Shown: positions 52,035 through 61,542, numbered from the stretch's first letter. The stretch is DNA of 64,000 nt from Nocardia salmonicida NBRC 13393 (GCF_001613085.1 NZ_BDBR01000033.1:1-64000); one strand, 5' to 3'. The notes: generated by a model not told the origin, from the sequence alone. Numbers and translations are program-made.

Positions 52035-53432
52035 TCACCAGTTCGTCAGGACGAGATGGACTACGAGCAGTGTGCCGAGCGCTTGCACCGCGAGCCACAC
52101 CCGGGCCGTCCGGGTGGGTAGCAGGGCCGTCGCGGCGAGTATCCAGATCTCGAACGGCAGCCAGATCCGCTCGGTCTCGGCCTTACTCAGGAGACTGGCA
52201 TCGGCGAGCAGGATCGCGGCGAGCCCCGCGACGGCGAGCAGCGCGGCCGGGTCGATGGTGGCGCGCCAGGTGCCGAGTGCGCCGATCGGATCGGTGCGGA
52301 CGTCGGCCGGTGCGGGGAGCGCGAGTGCGGCGGGAATGCGGCTCAACGCGGCGGCGGACGCCAGGCCGACAGCGCAGACCGTCGCCGCCAGGTTCGCCCA
52401 GACCCAGTACGACACGGGCCGATCGGTGGCGATCCCCTGGTAGTAGCGCTCGACCACGAGCTGATAGCCGTCCCACCACCAGAATCCGGCGGCCGTGAAA
52501 GTCGCGACGACAACCACCACGCCCAGCACGACAGGCCAGACCCCACGCAGTCCGCGCACAGCGACCACCACGACCGCGACTACGGACATCAGGATCAACC
52601 CGTAGTTGAGGAACAAGCCGTACCCGAACAGCAGACCGGAGCTGAAAGCGAGCAGCGGCCTGCGCTCACCTGGTGCGAGCGCGAGCGCGAACAGCGCCAC
52701 CGCCCACGCGGTCACCCCGGCGAATAGGGCGTCAGCAGAGACCGCCAGCCAGATCGCGGCGGGCGCCAGCGCGAGAAACGGTGCGGCGGCACGCGCCCGC
52801 TCGGCTGCCCCGAGTGCGCGCAGCGTCACCACCACCGCCACGGCCGCACTACATCCGACGGCTGTACACAACACACTGGCCCAGACGCCGCCGCCGAGGC
52901 CGAGGCGGTCCGCCAGCACGAACGTCAACAGCGCGCCGGGCGGGTGCCCGGAGACGTGCGTTGTCCAGGAGTCGGGCTGAAAGTCCAGGATCCGGCCCGC
53001 GAAGCCACGCACCATCGCCGCGATATCGTCCACGCCGCCCACCTCGTGCAGGTATTCGTGATCGGAGGTGAGGCGATCGGCGAAGCCGCGTTGCCAGCCA
53101 TCGACCATCGCCAGCGAGAAGGCCCAGGCCAGCGCTGCCAGCCAGGTGGTGATCAGCAGCTGCCCCCACGGCAGGCGAGCGGCGAGCGACGGACCGTAGA
53201 CGACCACCACGACCGCGATCACGATCGCCGGGCCGCTGCCCCACCCGACATGCGGCAGCCAACTGCCGAACAGCGGAGCCGCACCGGCGAACAGGCTTTC
53301 GCGCCACCGCCCGCCGATCAGCAGCGGCACCGCCACAGCGAGCGCGAGCAGCACCGCCGCGGCCGCCGCGCAGGACAGGTCGGCACGTTGGGCAGTGACC
53401 TTGCGCCGGGTGGAGACAGACGTATTCCGCAC
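52035..53432 (-). CDS. Polytopic membrane protein, GT-C-type candidate
   Basis: About 465 residues from GTG 53432, with ten or more hydrophobic segments. An early external loop contains DHEYLHEVGGVDDIA, and a later one HVSGHPPGALLTFVLADRL; His/Asp-rich loops of this kind occur in GT-C enzymes using lipid-phosphate sugars. The first 85 codons of the longer open frame overlap the GT2 gene in antisense and are left out. Activity is inferred; a transport role is not excluded. A GT2 gene diverges from it. Confidence 0.7.
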   Translation of the reverse strand: MRNTSVSTRRKVTAQRADLSCAAAAAVLLALAVAVPLLIGGRWRESLFAGAAPLFGSWLPHVGWGSGPAIVIAVVVVVYGPSLAARLPWGQLLITTWLAALAWAFSLAMVDGWQRGFADRLTSDHEYLHEVGGVDDIAAMVRGFAGRILDFQPDSWTTHVSGHPPGALLTFVLADRLGLGGGVWASVLCTAVGCSAAVAVVVTLRALGAAERARAAAPFLALAPAAIWLAVSADALFAGVTAWAVALFALALAPGERRPLLAFSSGLLFGYGLFLNYGLILMSVVAVVVVAVRGLRGVWPVVLGVVVVVATFTAAGFWWWDGYQLVVERYYQGIATDRPVSYWVWANLAATVCAVGLASAAALSRIPAALALPAPADVRTDPIGALGTWRATIDPAALLAVAGLAAILLADASLLSKAETERIWLPFEIWILAATALLPTRTARVWLAVQALGTLLVVHLVLTNW

Positions 53433-53547
53433 TGTCTCACCGTAGGAGGGCGCACCGGCGGGCCGATACCAGCGCGGACGTGCCGTCACACTTTCGTAAG
53501 CGGTTTCAGCAGGTCTTTTCCGTCCGGCCGACCCTACGGTCGAAACT

Positions 53548-54210
53548 GTGAGCATTGACGATGACACCCAGCGGGTGACCGTGGTGATCCCGTGCCGGAA
53601 CGAGGCCGGTGCCCTACCCGGCGTGCTGGCCGCGGTCCCCGCCGAGTACGCCGTGATCGTGGTGGACAACGGCTCCACCGACCACACCTCGACCGTCGCC
53701 CGGGAACTGGGCGCCCGCGTCGTCGTGGAGAACCGGCCGGGCTACGGCTCCGCTGTGCAGGCCGGAGTCGAGGCGGCGAAAACAGAGCTGATCGCGGTGC
53801 TCGACGGCGACGGGTCCATGAACCCGGCTGAGCTGCCCGATCTGGTCGAGATCCTCGTGCCCGGAGTGACAATGGTCGCGGGCAGGCGCAGGCCGGTACC
53901 CGGTGCGTGGCCATGGCATGCGCGGCTGGGCAATTGGCTGCTCGCCTCGTGGCTGCGCCGACGATACGACCTGGACGTGCACGACCTCGCCGCCATGCGA
54001 GTCGTCCGCCGCGCCGAACTTCTCGCACTCGGACCGCTGCACCCGCGTTCGGGCTATCCGCTCGCGCTGCTCGCACGTGCTGCCACATCCGGCTGGCAGG
54101 TGGTCGAGCACGACGTCATCTACCAGCCGAGAAGCCATGGCGTGTCGAAGGTTTCGGGCTCGGTACGCGGAACCTTCGGTGCCGCGCGGGATTTCTGGAG
54201 CGTGCGATGA
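53548..54210 (+). CDS. GT2 glycosyltransferase, polyprenyl-phosphate sugar synthase type
   Basis: A 220-residue GT-A enzyme. VTVVIPCRNEAGALP opens the fold, VVDNGSTDHT binds the nucleotide, and DGDGSMNP holds the metal-binding D-x-D. No C-terminal membrane helices. Related to dolichol-phosphate mannose/glucose synthases, so it could load the lipid donor for the GT-C-like protein across the divergent spacer. GTG start. Ends with an ATGA overlap into the next gene. Confidence 0.88.
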   Translation: MSIDDDTQRVTVVIPCRNEAGALPGVLAAVPAEYAVIVVDNGSTDHTSTVARELGARVVVENRPGYGSAVQAGVEAAKTELIAVLDGDGSMNPAELPDLVEILVPGVTMVAGRRRPVPGAWPWHARLGNWLLASWLRRRYDLDVHDLAAMRVVRRAELLALGPLHPRSGYPLALLARAATSGWQVVEHDVIYQPRSHGVSKVSGSVRGTFGAARDFWSVR

Positions 54211-54890
54211 CCGGCATCGACGCGACACTGCTCGTGGTCGCCAAGGCACCGATCCCGGGTTTCGCCAAGACCCGGCTCACCCCGCCGCTGAGCCCCATCG
54301 ACGCCGCCGAACTGGCCGCCGCCGCCCTGCTCGACACGCTGACCGCGGTTCGAGACAGCGGCGCCCGCCATGCCGTGGTGGCGTGGACCGGCGAGCTGCC
54401 CCGGGCCCGGCGAGCGAACGAGATCGCCTCGGCTCTGCTCGATTTCGAGGTCGTCCCGCAGCGCGGGCACACCTTCGGCGCGCGACTCGCCGCCGCACAC
54501 GCCGATGCCGCGCACCCGGGTATGCCCGTCCTACAGATCGGGATGGACACCCCGCAGGCCGGTCCTGGGTTGCTCGCCGCAGCGGCCACCGAACTGGTAG
54601 CCAGCGCCGACACGGTGCTCGGACCCGCCACTGACGGGGGCTGGTGGGCGCTGGGCTTGACCGACTCTCGTGCTGCCCGCGTCCTCACCGATGTCCCGAT
54701 GTCGACCGGGCGGACCGGCGAGCTGACACGAACGGCCTTGCTCCGCTATGGCTGTCGCGTCACCGAGCTGCCGGAACTGACCGACGTCGACCATGTCGAG
54801 GACATCGCCGCGGTCGCCGCGGCATCGAACGGACTCTTCGCCGCGACAGCCGCCCGTCTCGGCCCAGTGTTGGCAGGAACCCGGCGATGA
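54207..54890 (+). CDS. DUF2064/TIGR04282-type glycosyltransferase-like protein
   Basis: A 227-residue GT-A-like protein. KAPIPGFAKTRLTPPLSP at the start and IGMDTPQAGPGLL in the middle define this family, which is related to CofC nucleotidyltransferases and usually sits beside GT2 genes. GPATDGGWWALGL is also typical. Function is not established. Coupled at both ends by ATGA overlaps. Confidence 0.85.
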   Translation: MTGIDATLLVVAKAPIPGFAKTRLTPPLSPIDAAELAAAALLDTLTAVRDSGARHAVVAWTGELPRARRANEIASALLDFEVVPQRGHTFGARLAAAHADAAHPGMPVLQIGMDTPQAGPGLLAAAATELVASADTVLGPATDGGWWALGLTDSRAARVLTDVPMSTGRTGELTRTALLRYGCRVTELPELTDVDHVEDIAAVAAASNGLFAATAARLGPVLAGTRR

Positions 54891-56062
54891 ACGACGACCG
54901 CGAAACATCGACCGGTGATCTATTGCTGCCCGAGGCGCTCAGCGAGCAGTTCTCGCCCGCACGATCCACCGCTGTCGCGGCCCGAGTGGGCATCCTGCTC
55001 GGCATCGCGGTCACGATCTGTTTCCTCACCGGCCTGGTCAGTCATTGGATCCAGCACCCACCCGCCTGGTTCTGGTGGCCCGCCCACCCGGTGTGGCTGT
55101 ACCAGGTGACTCAGGGCGCACACGTGATCTCCGGCGTGGTCGCCATACCGCTACTGATCGTGAAGCTGTGGTCGGTGTTCCCCCGACTGTTCGCCCGACC
55201 GCTGCTGGGCAACCCCCTGCGCATACTCGAACGCGGATCCGTCGCGGTGCTCGTCGGATCGACGATCTTCCAGCTGGTCACCGGGCTGTTCAACACCGCG
55301 CAGTACTACCCGTGGCGATTCTTCTTCACCACTACGCATTACGCGATGGCCTTCGTCGCCATCGGTGCGCTGGCAGTCCATCTCGCGATCAAGCTGCCTG
55401 TTATCCGCACCGCACTCGTCCGACCGGAAAAGAGCACCGAAGACGGTGAGCTGCTGAAGGACCGAGCCGCGCTCTCACGCCGGGTCGTGCTCGGATCCGC
55501 GTTCGCCGCCGCGACGGTCGCGGGAATCGCCGTGGCCGGCCAAACCGTCCCGTTGCTGCGACGAATCTCAGTCCTCGCCCCTCGCAGTGGTGAAGGACCG
55601 CAAGGGGTTCCGATCAACCGAACAGCAGCCCAGGCCGGGGTCGAGGAGCGGGCCCGCGACACCGCCTACCGGCTCACCGTCACCCTCGGCGAGAAGACGC
55701 GCGCGTTCTCCGTCGACGACCTCGCGGCGCTACCGCAAACCACCGCCGAGCTGCCGATCGCGTGTGTCGAGGGATGGAGCGCCGACGCCGAGTGGTCCGG
55801 TGTCGCGGTGCGTGACCTACTCGCCGCCGTCGGCGATTACAGCGGCGGCGATGTGGTGTTCCGATCCCTCGAACAAAGCGGCCTGTTCAACCAATCACTG
55901 TTGCCACAGCCACACGTCGAGGCGGCCGATTCCTTGATCGCATTGCGTCTCAACGGCGAGCAACTCGACCTCGATCACGGGTACCCGTGCCGCTTGATCG
56001 CCCCGAATCGACCGGGCGTCCGGCAAACCAAGTGGCTCTCGACCATCGAAGTACAGCGATGA
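54887..56062 (+). CDS. Membrane-anchored molybdopterin oxidoreductase (sulfite-oxidase fold)
   Basis: A 391-residue protein. Residues about 30-180 contain four membrane helices with His residues (HVISGVVAI, THYAMAFVAIGALAVHL) resembling a cytochrome b-type anchor. A basic stretch and a fifth hydrophobic segment follow. From about residue 245 there is an oxidoreductase molybdopterin domain, with the molybdenum-ligand Cys in LPIACVEGWSADAEWSG. Electrons would pass between a periplasmic substrate and the membrane. ATGA overlaps link it to both neighbours. Confidence 0.86.
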   Translation: MNDDRETSTGDLLLPEALSEQFSPARSTAVAARVGILLGIAVTICFLTGLVSHWIQHPPAWFWWPAHPVWLYQVTQGAHVISGVVAIPLLIVKLWSVFPRLFARPLLGNPLRILERGSVAVLVGSTIFQLVTGLFNTAQYYPWRFFFTTTHYAMAFVAIGALAVHLAIKLPVIRTALVRPEKSTEDGELLKDRAALSRRVVLGSAFAAATVAGIAVAGQTVPLLRRISVLAPRSGEGPQGVPINRTAAQAGVEERARDTAYRLTVTLGEKTRAFSVDDLAALPQTTAELPIACVEGWSADAEWSGVAVRDLLAAVGDYSGGDVVFRSLEQSGLFNQSLLPQPHVEAADSLIALRLNGEQLDLDHGYPCRLIAPNRPGVRQTKWLSTIEVQR

Positions 56063-56472
56063 CGACCATTCGAATAATCCTCGGCCTCATCGGTATCTGG
56101 CTCACCTGGTTCGGTGTCAGTCTCGTGCTCGAGCAGAGCCCCACCGATCTGACATCGATCGCCCTCTGGTTCGCCGGCGCGATCGTGCTCCACGACGGCG
56201 TGTTCGCACCACTGTGTGCCGCAGCGGGTTTCGCGGGCAAGCGGATCCTGCCGCCGTCGTGGTGGGGGCCGGTGACGATCGGTGCGGTGTGCACGGTGAC
56301 GCTCGCGCTGATCGCCGTTCCGGTCTTCGGGCGCGAGTTCGCCGTCGCGGGCAATCCCACCGTCCTCGACCGTGATTACCATGTCGGCTTCGTCGTCGCG
56401 GTCGCGGTGGTCTGGTCGCTGGTCCTCGCCGCGGCCCTGATACGGGCAATGACGCGCCGACGTTCCGGCTGA
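56059..56472 (+). CDS. Small four-helix membrane protein
   Basis: A 137-residue hydrophobic protein with four predicted helices and a GKRILPPSWWGP loop. It starts within the stop of the oxidoreductase gene (ATGA at 56059-56062), the last member of a five-part coupled operon beginning at 53548. It may be an accessory subunit of the oxidoreductase. Family not recognised. Confidence 0.75.
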   Translation: MTTIRIILGLIGIWLTWFGVSLVLEQSPTDLTSIALWFAGAIVLHDGVFAPLCAAAGFAGKRILPPSWWGPVTIGAVCTVTLALIAVPVFGREFAVAGNPTVLDRDYHVGFVVAVAVVWSLVLAAALIRAMTRRRSG

Positions 56473-56566
56473 CACTGATTGTGGTTGTGCCGACCCGAGC
56501 CCGCCCGCCTCGCTGACGCTAGAGTTGGCCACCAGCCGTGACCAGCGTCGAAAGCGAGGTGAATCC

Positions 56567-57235
56567 GTGGGCGGCGAGACCTCACTGCCAGCCGACGATC
56601 TGCTGGTCCAGCGGCTGCGCGCGGGCGACGAAACGACCTTCACCGTGATTCTCGCCGCCTGGTCGGGATCCATGCTGCGCCTGGCCATGTCGTTCGTCTC
56701 GACTCTCGCGTCCGCCGAAGAAGTCGTCCAAGAAACCTGGATCGCGGTGATCCGTGGCATCGACGGATTCGAGGGTCGATCCGCACTGAAAACCTGGGTG
56801 TTCCGCATCCTCGTCAACACCGCGAAAAAGCGCGGCATCAAAGAGCACAGGACCGTGCCCTTCGGGAGCTTGTTGCCCGAAGACACCGAACCGACCGTCG
56901 ATCCCGACCGGTTTCGCCCGGCAGCAGACCCATATCCCGGGCATTGGCGCCCCGCGCAGACACCGCAGCGGTGGTCCGAACCCGAGGACGCCGCCGAGCG
57001 CGTCGAGATGGGTGCGGTCCTCGCCGCGGCGATCGCGGAGCTGTCGGACCGTAGCCGGATCGTATTGACCCTGCGCGACGCGGAAGGCTATTCCTCGCAG
57101 GAGATCTGCGCGATGCTCGGTATCACCGCAGGCAATCAGCGGGTGATTCTGCATCGCGCCCGTGCTGCGGTCCGTGCCCGGCTCGAGGTGTATTTCCGGA
57201 CGACCGACGAGAGCGGTTCGCGCTCGGGCAATTGA
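56567..57235 (+). CDS. ECF-type RNA polymerase sigma factor
   Basis: A 222-residue sigma factor. Region 2: SAEEVVQETWIAVIRGIDGF and WVFRILVNTAKKRG. Region 4: SDRSRIVLTLRDAEGYSSQE and ITAGNQRVILHRAR. A longer than usual linker (about residues 95-145) lies between the two. GTG 56567 with GAGG upstream is preferred over the more distal start. No anti-sigma gene is adjacent; the orphan zf-HC2 gene at 46.9 kb is a possible but distant partner. Confidence 0.9.
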   Translation: MGGETSLPADDLLVQRLRAGDETTFTVILAAWSGSMLRLAMSFVSTLASAEEVVQETWIAVIRGIDGFEGRSALKTWVFRILVNTAKKRGIKEHRTVPFGSLLPEDTEPTVDPDRFRPAADPYPGHWRPAQTPQRWSEPEDAAERVEMGAVLAAAIAELSDRSRIVLTLRDAEGYSSQEICAMLGITAGNQRVILHRARAAVRARLEVYFRTTDESGSRSGN

Positions 57236-57257
57236 CTGACTTGTCCTCGACGCATCA

Positions 57258-58223
57258 CTACTGACCGATCGACGACTTGGCCAGCACCAACGCGTAGTCG
57301 CCCCGCGGAGCGGTCCACCATCGATCAATCGCGAGATCAACTGCCGACAGCTCGGATTCGAGCTGCTCACGCCGAAATGTCGCGACGGTCTCGGTGCGGA
57401 TCTGGCTGCCCCGCTCGACCTCGAGCTCCAGCCCCAACCCCGGGATCGGCACGTGTTGGTCGCACCGCGCGCGCAACCGCAGCTCCACCCGCGACGCAGC
57501 CTCGTCCCAGACAGCGTGGTGCTCGAACTGGTCCTGCGGAAACTGTGCGCCCAGTTCACGATTGAGCACACACAGGATGTTCCTGTTGAACGTCGCGTTC
57601 ACGCCGAACCGGTCGGTGCGCGCCGCGATCAGCCGTTGCGGTGTGGAGGTCACGTCGACGCCGATCAGCACGGTGTCGTCCCACTCCATGGTGGTCCGAA
57701 TCCGGCGCAGCATCTTGGCGCGTTCGCCCGGCAGACAGCCGCCGAAAACCCCTCCCAACAACGTGATCAGCCTGCCGCCGCGGGCCGGCAACCGATGCGG
57801 TTCGCGCACGAAGTCAGCCACTATCGCACGGACTGAAAGCCGGGGATACGCGCGCGCGATCACGGTCGCGGTCTCGGCGAGCGCGTCATCGCGAAAGTCG
57901 ACCGGGATATAGGTCTGCATTGTCGCCGCGAGTCCGTTGATGAGCAGTCGCGTCGCATTCGGTCTGCGGGCGCCCAACTCGAGCAGCGTGCACGCTCCGG
58001 TCGCGCCGGCGATCGTTCCCGCGTTGGCGGCCAGGATGGCGAGTTCACTACGCACGGCGTGGAACTGCGGAAGCCGAACGATATCGTCACGCAACCGAAT
58101 TCCGCGCTCATCGAACAGCAGCCGCGATGGCAGCCATTTGGACTGCGCGGAGAGCCCGGCGGCAATCTCACTCCCGATCAGGTCGTGTTCCCCGGTAGGC
58201 TGAAGTCGATCTATCGACAACAT
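57258..58223 (-). CDS. EgtD-like histidine N-alpha-methyltransferase family protein
   Basis: A 321-residue SAM-dependent methyltransferase. N-terminal KWLPSRLLFDERGIRLRDDI and IVRLPQFHAVRSELAIL correspond to the EgtD substrate region. The SAM site is altered (LLELGARRPNATRLLINGL where EgtD has a Gly-Ser-Gly-rich loop). ITLLGGVFGGCLPGERAKML matches the later motif. No egtABCE genes are near, so it is an orphan. Whether it makes hercynine or methylates something else is unknown. Confidence 0.8.
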   Translation of the reverse strand: MLSIDRLQPTGEHDLIGSEIAAGLSAQSKWLPSRLLFDERGIRLRDDIVRLPQFHAVRSELAILAANAGTIAGATGACTLLELGARRPNATRLLINGLAATMQTYIPVDFRDDALAETATVIARAYPRLSVRAIVADFVREPHRLPARGGRLITLLGGVFGGCLPGERAKMLRRIRTTMEWDDTVLIGVDVTSTPQRLIAARTDRFGVNATFNRNILCVLNRELGAQFPQDQFEHHAVWDEAASRVELRLRARCDQHVPIPGLGLELEVERGSQIRTETVATFRREQLESELSAVDLAIDRWWTAPRGDYALVLAKSSIGQ

Positions 58224-58650
58224 GTCGGCTCCCTGAGTTCGTCGTGGCCGCGCCGATTATTCGCCGCCCTGATCTCGGTTCCCTGGGACGCCAATCCGTT
58301 ACATCTGCCAGGTCACGGGAAATCCACGCGGTCATCGCGAGCACCCGATGTCCCAGTCGCCCTACCCGGCATTATTGGAATACATCACGCTCGGCACTTC
58401 GCACGACGGCCGCCGCACTGCCGACTGGTGGGTCGAGCGGCCAGAATAGGCAGCGAGCCCTACGACAAAGGGGGGCTGCTGCAGGGCTAGGTGTATGAGA
58501 CGTTGGTGACGCCGACACGGAGGAAACTTGCTGGTGGTCGGTCCCCGCCAGCGGAATGTGGTCGAGCCAGGCCGACCTCGTCGACGAATGCAGCGCAGCC
58601 GTTCCGCTGTCGGTGCGGCGCCGCGACGACCCGACGCAAGCGAGGGCGGT
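58224..58650. other. Gene-free stretch of about 430 bases
   Basis: No supported frame on either strand, and no clear repeat or RNA. It is the spacer downstream of the dehalogenase-like gene and upstream of the EgtD-like gene. Confidence 0.4.
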
Positions 58651-59571
58651 CTATAGGCCTGTCTCGCTGGCACGACTCGCGTCTTCGCGCTGGGTCGCGG
58701 CCCAGTCGCGGATCGCGGCGACGAACTCCTCAGGCGCGTCAGACTCCACGTAGGTGCCTGCGCCCTCGACGATCACGGTCGTGTGGTCGGTGAACGTCGC
58801 TTCCAGACGCTGGCGCTCTTGGGGACGGAAGGCGATGTCGGCGTCACCCCACACGATCAGTGTCGGCAGGTGCGCGATGTCGCCAAGACCAGCCTCGACC
58901 TCGGCGAAGAAGTCTCGGCTGGCGAGGACCCGGCCGGGAAGCACGGCGCAAGCCTGGCGCCGTTCGGGGGTGTTCAGCGCCTGGCTGTAGTGGGCCATTT
59001 CGGCCGCGGTCGGCTTCCGCCGTCGGTGGCCGGTGGGGATGAACGCCTTGACCAGGAGGTTGAACTGCCGGACCAGAAAGCGGAACGGGAGTCCGCCGAT
59101 GACGCGACCGAACCACTCGAAGTGGAATGTCCCGTTGACGGGCCAGGCCCAGGTGTTGGCGAGTGCCAGCCGATCGAAGACTTCGGGCCGTCGTTGCACG
59201 ACCGCCAGGCCGATCATGCCGCCCCAGTCCTGCCCGACCAGAGTGACCCCCTCGAGGCCGAGCGCGTCGACGAACCCGGTGACCACGTCGGCGTGTTCCT
59301 CGGGCAGGTAGCGGTAGTCGGGCTTGGCTGTCGACAGCCCGAAGCCTGGGTAGTCGAGGGCGATGCACCGGAAGTCATCGCGCAGTGCGGCGATCACGTC
59401 GCGCCAGAGGAACGACCAGGTCGGGTTGCCGTGCAGGAGTAGCAGTGTGGGACCCGAACCCTCGTCGACGTAATGCACTGTGTGGCCGTCGATGTCGACG
59501 AATCGGCTCTCGAATGGGAACAGTTCGTCGTCGACCCAACCGGGCCGCACGCTGTGGGTGGTATCGGCCAT
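58651..59571 (-). CDS. Haloalkane-dehalogenase-like alpha/beta hydrolase lacking the catalytic His
   Basis: A 306-residue alpha/beta hydrolase. The oxyanion/halide Asn is in LLHGNPTWSFLW, the nucleophile elbow is LVGQDWGGMIG (Asp nucleophile, Trp next to it), and the acid region IVWGDADIAF. These are haloalkane-dehalogenase marks. At the place of the catalytic His the sequence is GAGTYVESDAPEE, where the family has G-x-G-H-[FY]. The His codon is ACC (Thr) at 58753-58755. Without the base the alkyl-enzyme cannot be hydrolysed by the usual route. ATG 59571 has AGAGGGGG upstream. Divergent from an HxlR regulator. Confidence 0.85.
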   Translation of the reverse strand: MADTTHSVRPGWVDDELFPFESRFVDIDGHTVHYVDEGSGPTLLLLHGNPTWSFLWRDVIAALRDDFRCIALDYPGFGLSTAKPDYRYLPEEHADVVTGFVDALGLEGVTLVGQDWGGMIGLAVVQRRPEVFDRLALANTWAWPVNGTFHFEWFGRVIGGLPFRFLVRQFNLLVKAFIPTGHRRRKPTAAEMAHYSQALNTPERRQACAVLPGRVLASRDFFAEVEAGLGDIAHLPTLIVWGDADIAFRPQERQRLEATFTDHTTVIVEGAGTYVESDAPEEFVAAIRDWAATQREDASRASETGL

Positions 59572-59623
59572 GGTGGCCCCCTCTGGGCTAGGCATCAGGG
59601 TATGATTGAGGATGTCACGCGCA

Positions 59624-59638
59624 CTTGATAAGTTCAAG
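59624..59638. promoter_or_regulatory. Operator candidate between the hydrolase and hxlR genes
   Basis: CTTGA-TAAGT-TCAAG, five-base perfect arms with a five-base centre, located 16 bases before the HxlR-family ATG and 53 bases before the hydrolase ATG. The spacing and symmetry suit a winged-helix dimer. Confidence 0.5.
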
Positions 59639-59653
59639 CGATTGTAGGAATTG

Positions 59654-60283
59654 ATGCGTAGCTACGGCCAGTACTGCGGGCTTGCCCGTTCCCTCGAAGT
59701 TGTCGGTGACCGGTGGAACCTGCTCATCGTCCGGGAGCTACTCATCGCCCCCGCTCGCTACCGGGACCTGATCGAGGGACTCCCCGGCATTGCCACCAAC
59801 CTGCTCGCCGACCGGCTTCGCGACCTCGAGGCCGCGGGTGTTGTCGAGCGGCGACTCACGGGCGTGGGCAGCGTGGTCGAATACGCCCTGACGCCGTGGG
59901 GTGCCGAACTACGCCAGCCCGTCGAGAGCCTGATTCGCTGGTCCACCCCGTTGATGGTCCGCGGCCCCGCCGACGATGATTCCTTCCGCCCCGGGTGGCT
60001 CGCCCTCGCACTTCCCGCCTTACTCGACACCCGTGTCGAGGTTCGCCTCTCGGCAACGGTCGGCCTCGAGATCGGGGACTCACCTCTACAGCTCCGCACG
60101 ACGAGTTCGGGTTTCGAGGTCGGCCCGCACGACGGCCGCGAGCTTGACGCCACCGTCCGCGCGGACCCCGCTTACATCCTCGGCCTCGCCGCCGGCGCCT
60201 TCACTCTCAGCGATGCCCGCGCCTTCGGTCTGGTCGAGATCGACGGTGACGAGTCTGTCGTCCGCACCGTCTTCGCCGCCTGA
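59654..60283 (+). CDS. HxlR-family transcriptional regulator
   Basis: A 209-residue regulator. MRSYGQYCGLARSLEVVGDR with WNLLIVRELL is the HxlR winged-helix start; Cys8 is the conserved redox-sensing type. RYRDLIEGLPGIATNLLADR is the recognition region. A C-terminal domain of about 90 residues (SCP2-like or ligand-binding) is present, as in longer HxlR members. Start ATG 59654 is preferred to TTG 59651. It probably controls itself and the divergent hydrolase. Confidence 0.9.
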   Translation: MRSYGQYCGLARSLEVVGDRWNLLIVRELLIAPARYRDLIEGLPGIATNLLADRLRDLEAAGVVERRLTGVGSVVEYALTPWGAELRQPVESLIRWSTPLMVRGPADDDSFRPGWLALALPALLDTRVEVRLSATVGLEIGDSPLQLRTTSSGFEVGPHDGRELDATVRADPAYILGLAAGAFTLSDARAFGLVEIDGDESVVRTVFAA

Positions 60284-60331
60284 CTGCGCCGGTCCGCCAT
60301 TTGACCTGGGAACTATCGGTCAATCTCGACG

Positions 60332-60720
60332 TCACCCGGGGGCAGTCGCTCTGGCTTGGGCGGTGCGGGCAAGCCGGTAGGAGTCGGTGCCGGTTTCGAT
60401 GATGTGCCCGCCGAAGGTGAGTCGGTCTACGATCGCGGCGCAAAGCCTTGGGTCGGTGAAGGTTTTGGTCCAGCCGGAGAACAACTCGTTCGACGCGATC
60501 GCGACGGAGTTCTTCTCTTCGCGTTCGGTCAGGACTTGAACAGCAGTTCCGCGCCGCGGCGGTCGAGTTGTGTAGCCGAGCTCGTCGACGCAGAGCAGGT
60601 CGACACGACCGCAGCGGGCGATCGTCTTCATGAGTTGTTTGTCGTCGGCGGCTCTCATCAGCAGCAGTTCCCCGATCGCTTCAACGCGGTGCAACGCAGC
60701 ATCATCCCTGGCGTCCAGTT
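60332..60720 (-). pseudogene. IS21-family IstB ATPase fragment
   Basis: ARCGRVDLLCVDELGYTTR contains the Walker B region, and EEKNSVAIASNELFSGWTKT followed by RLCAAIVDRLTFGGHIIETG and DSYRL is the IstB C-terminal half. The Walker A part is gone; upstream of about 60700 the reading turns into unrelated Arg-rich sequence. istA is absent. Dead remnant. Confidence 0.85.
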
Positions 60721-61500
60721 GATCTGGCCGATGCAGAGAACACCGGGCCGACAGATCCACGATTTTGAGACGAAGTCGGACCCGTACTTCGCGCCGCGAG
60801 ATGCCCGGCCGCGCCCGCGCGCAGGGCAGGATCTTTCTGATGGCGAACTCCGTCAAGGTGAGCATCTCCGGCGCGAGCAGGCTCAGACCCACTGCCACGA
60901 GTCCACGTCCGGGGCCGGTGATCGCGGTCCATCAAGATATCGGCCGGATCGATGGCGAGCGAGGTGAACGACGACGTGAGTCCGGTGACGAGCGCAGCGT
61001 TCGCCGCGATCCGGCGGGTGCGATTCGTGCGACCCCGCGCCCGTGTCGGACTCGCGTCTGCGATCGGGCTGCGGGAAGCGATCTCGCGACTGGCGATCCA
61101 GGCGGCGGCGATACTGGCGCCGAGCATCAGGGCCGCTCCGAGCAGCGGTAGGTCCGAGCCCGGAGATGTCCGGTCGCGTCGTCGACCAGGCCGGTGCCGT
61201 GGATGCCCGCCAGCAGACCCACGATGCGGCCTACCGTGCGACACCACCGACGGACTGAGGCAGGTGTACCACGGTGGTATCTCCCATTGACCGACCCCGC
61301 GGATATCGAGGCGGCAGTGCCCGTAGCCAGGATACTCTGAGATCTCGAATTGTTCTGCGCTGCAGTGATTTTCGCGTTCAGGGCACTTGCCGAACGAAAA
61401 CCCGCCCCGAGGCCAAAGACCGTGTGCGCCCAGGCCGTCTGTGCTGAACTGGGTCCATCCCACAGGCATCGACCGAAATATCTTGCAGCAGAGCAGGTTT
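60721..61500. other. Stretch with traces of a decayed leftward gene
   Basis: On the minus strand two adjacent frames hold membrane-protein-like pieces, TVGRIVGLLAGIHGTGLVDD and LLGAALMLGASIAAAWIASR, suggesting a small membrane protein broken by a frameshift near 61160. Start and end cannot be fixed. The rest appears empty. Confidence 0.3.
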
Positions 61501-61542
61501 CGCTCATGACCAGGGATGCACCTGCATGGAAGAGGGCCCATC

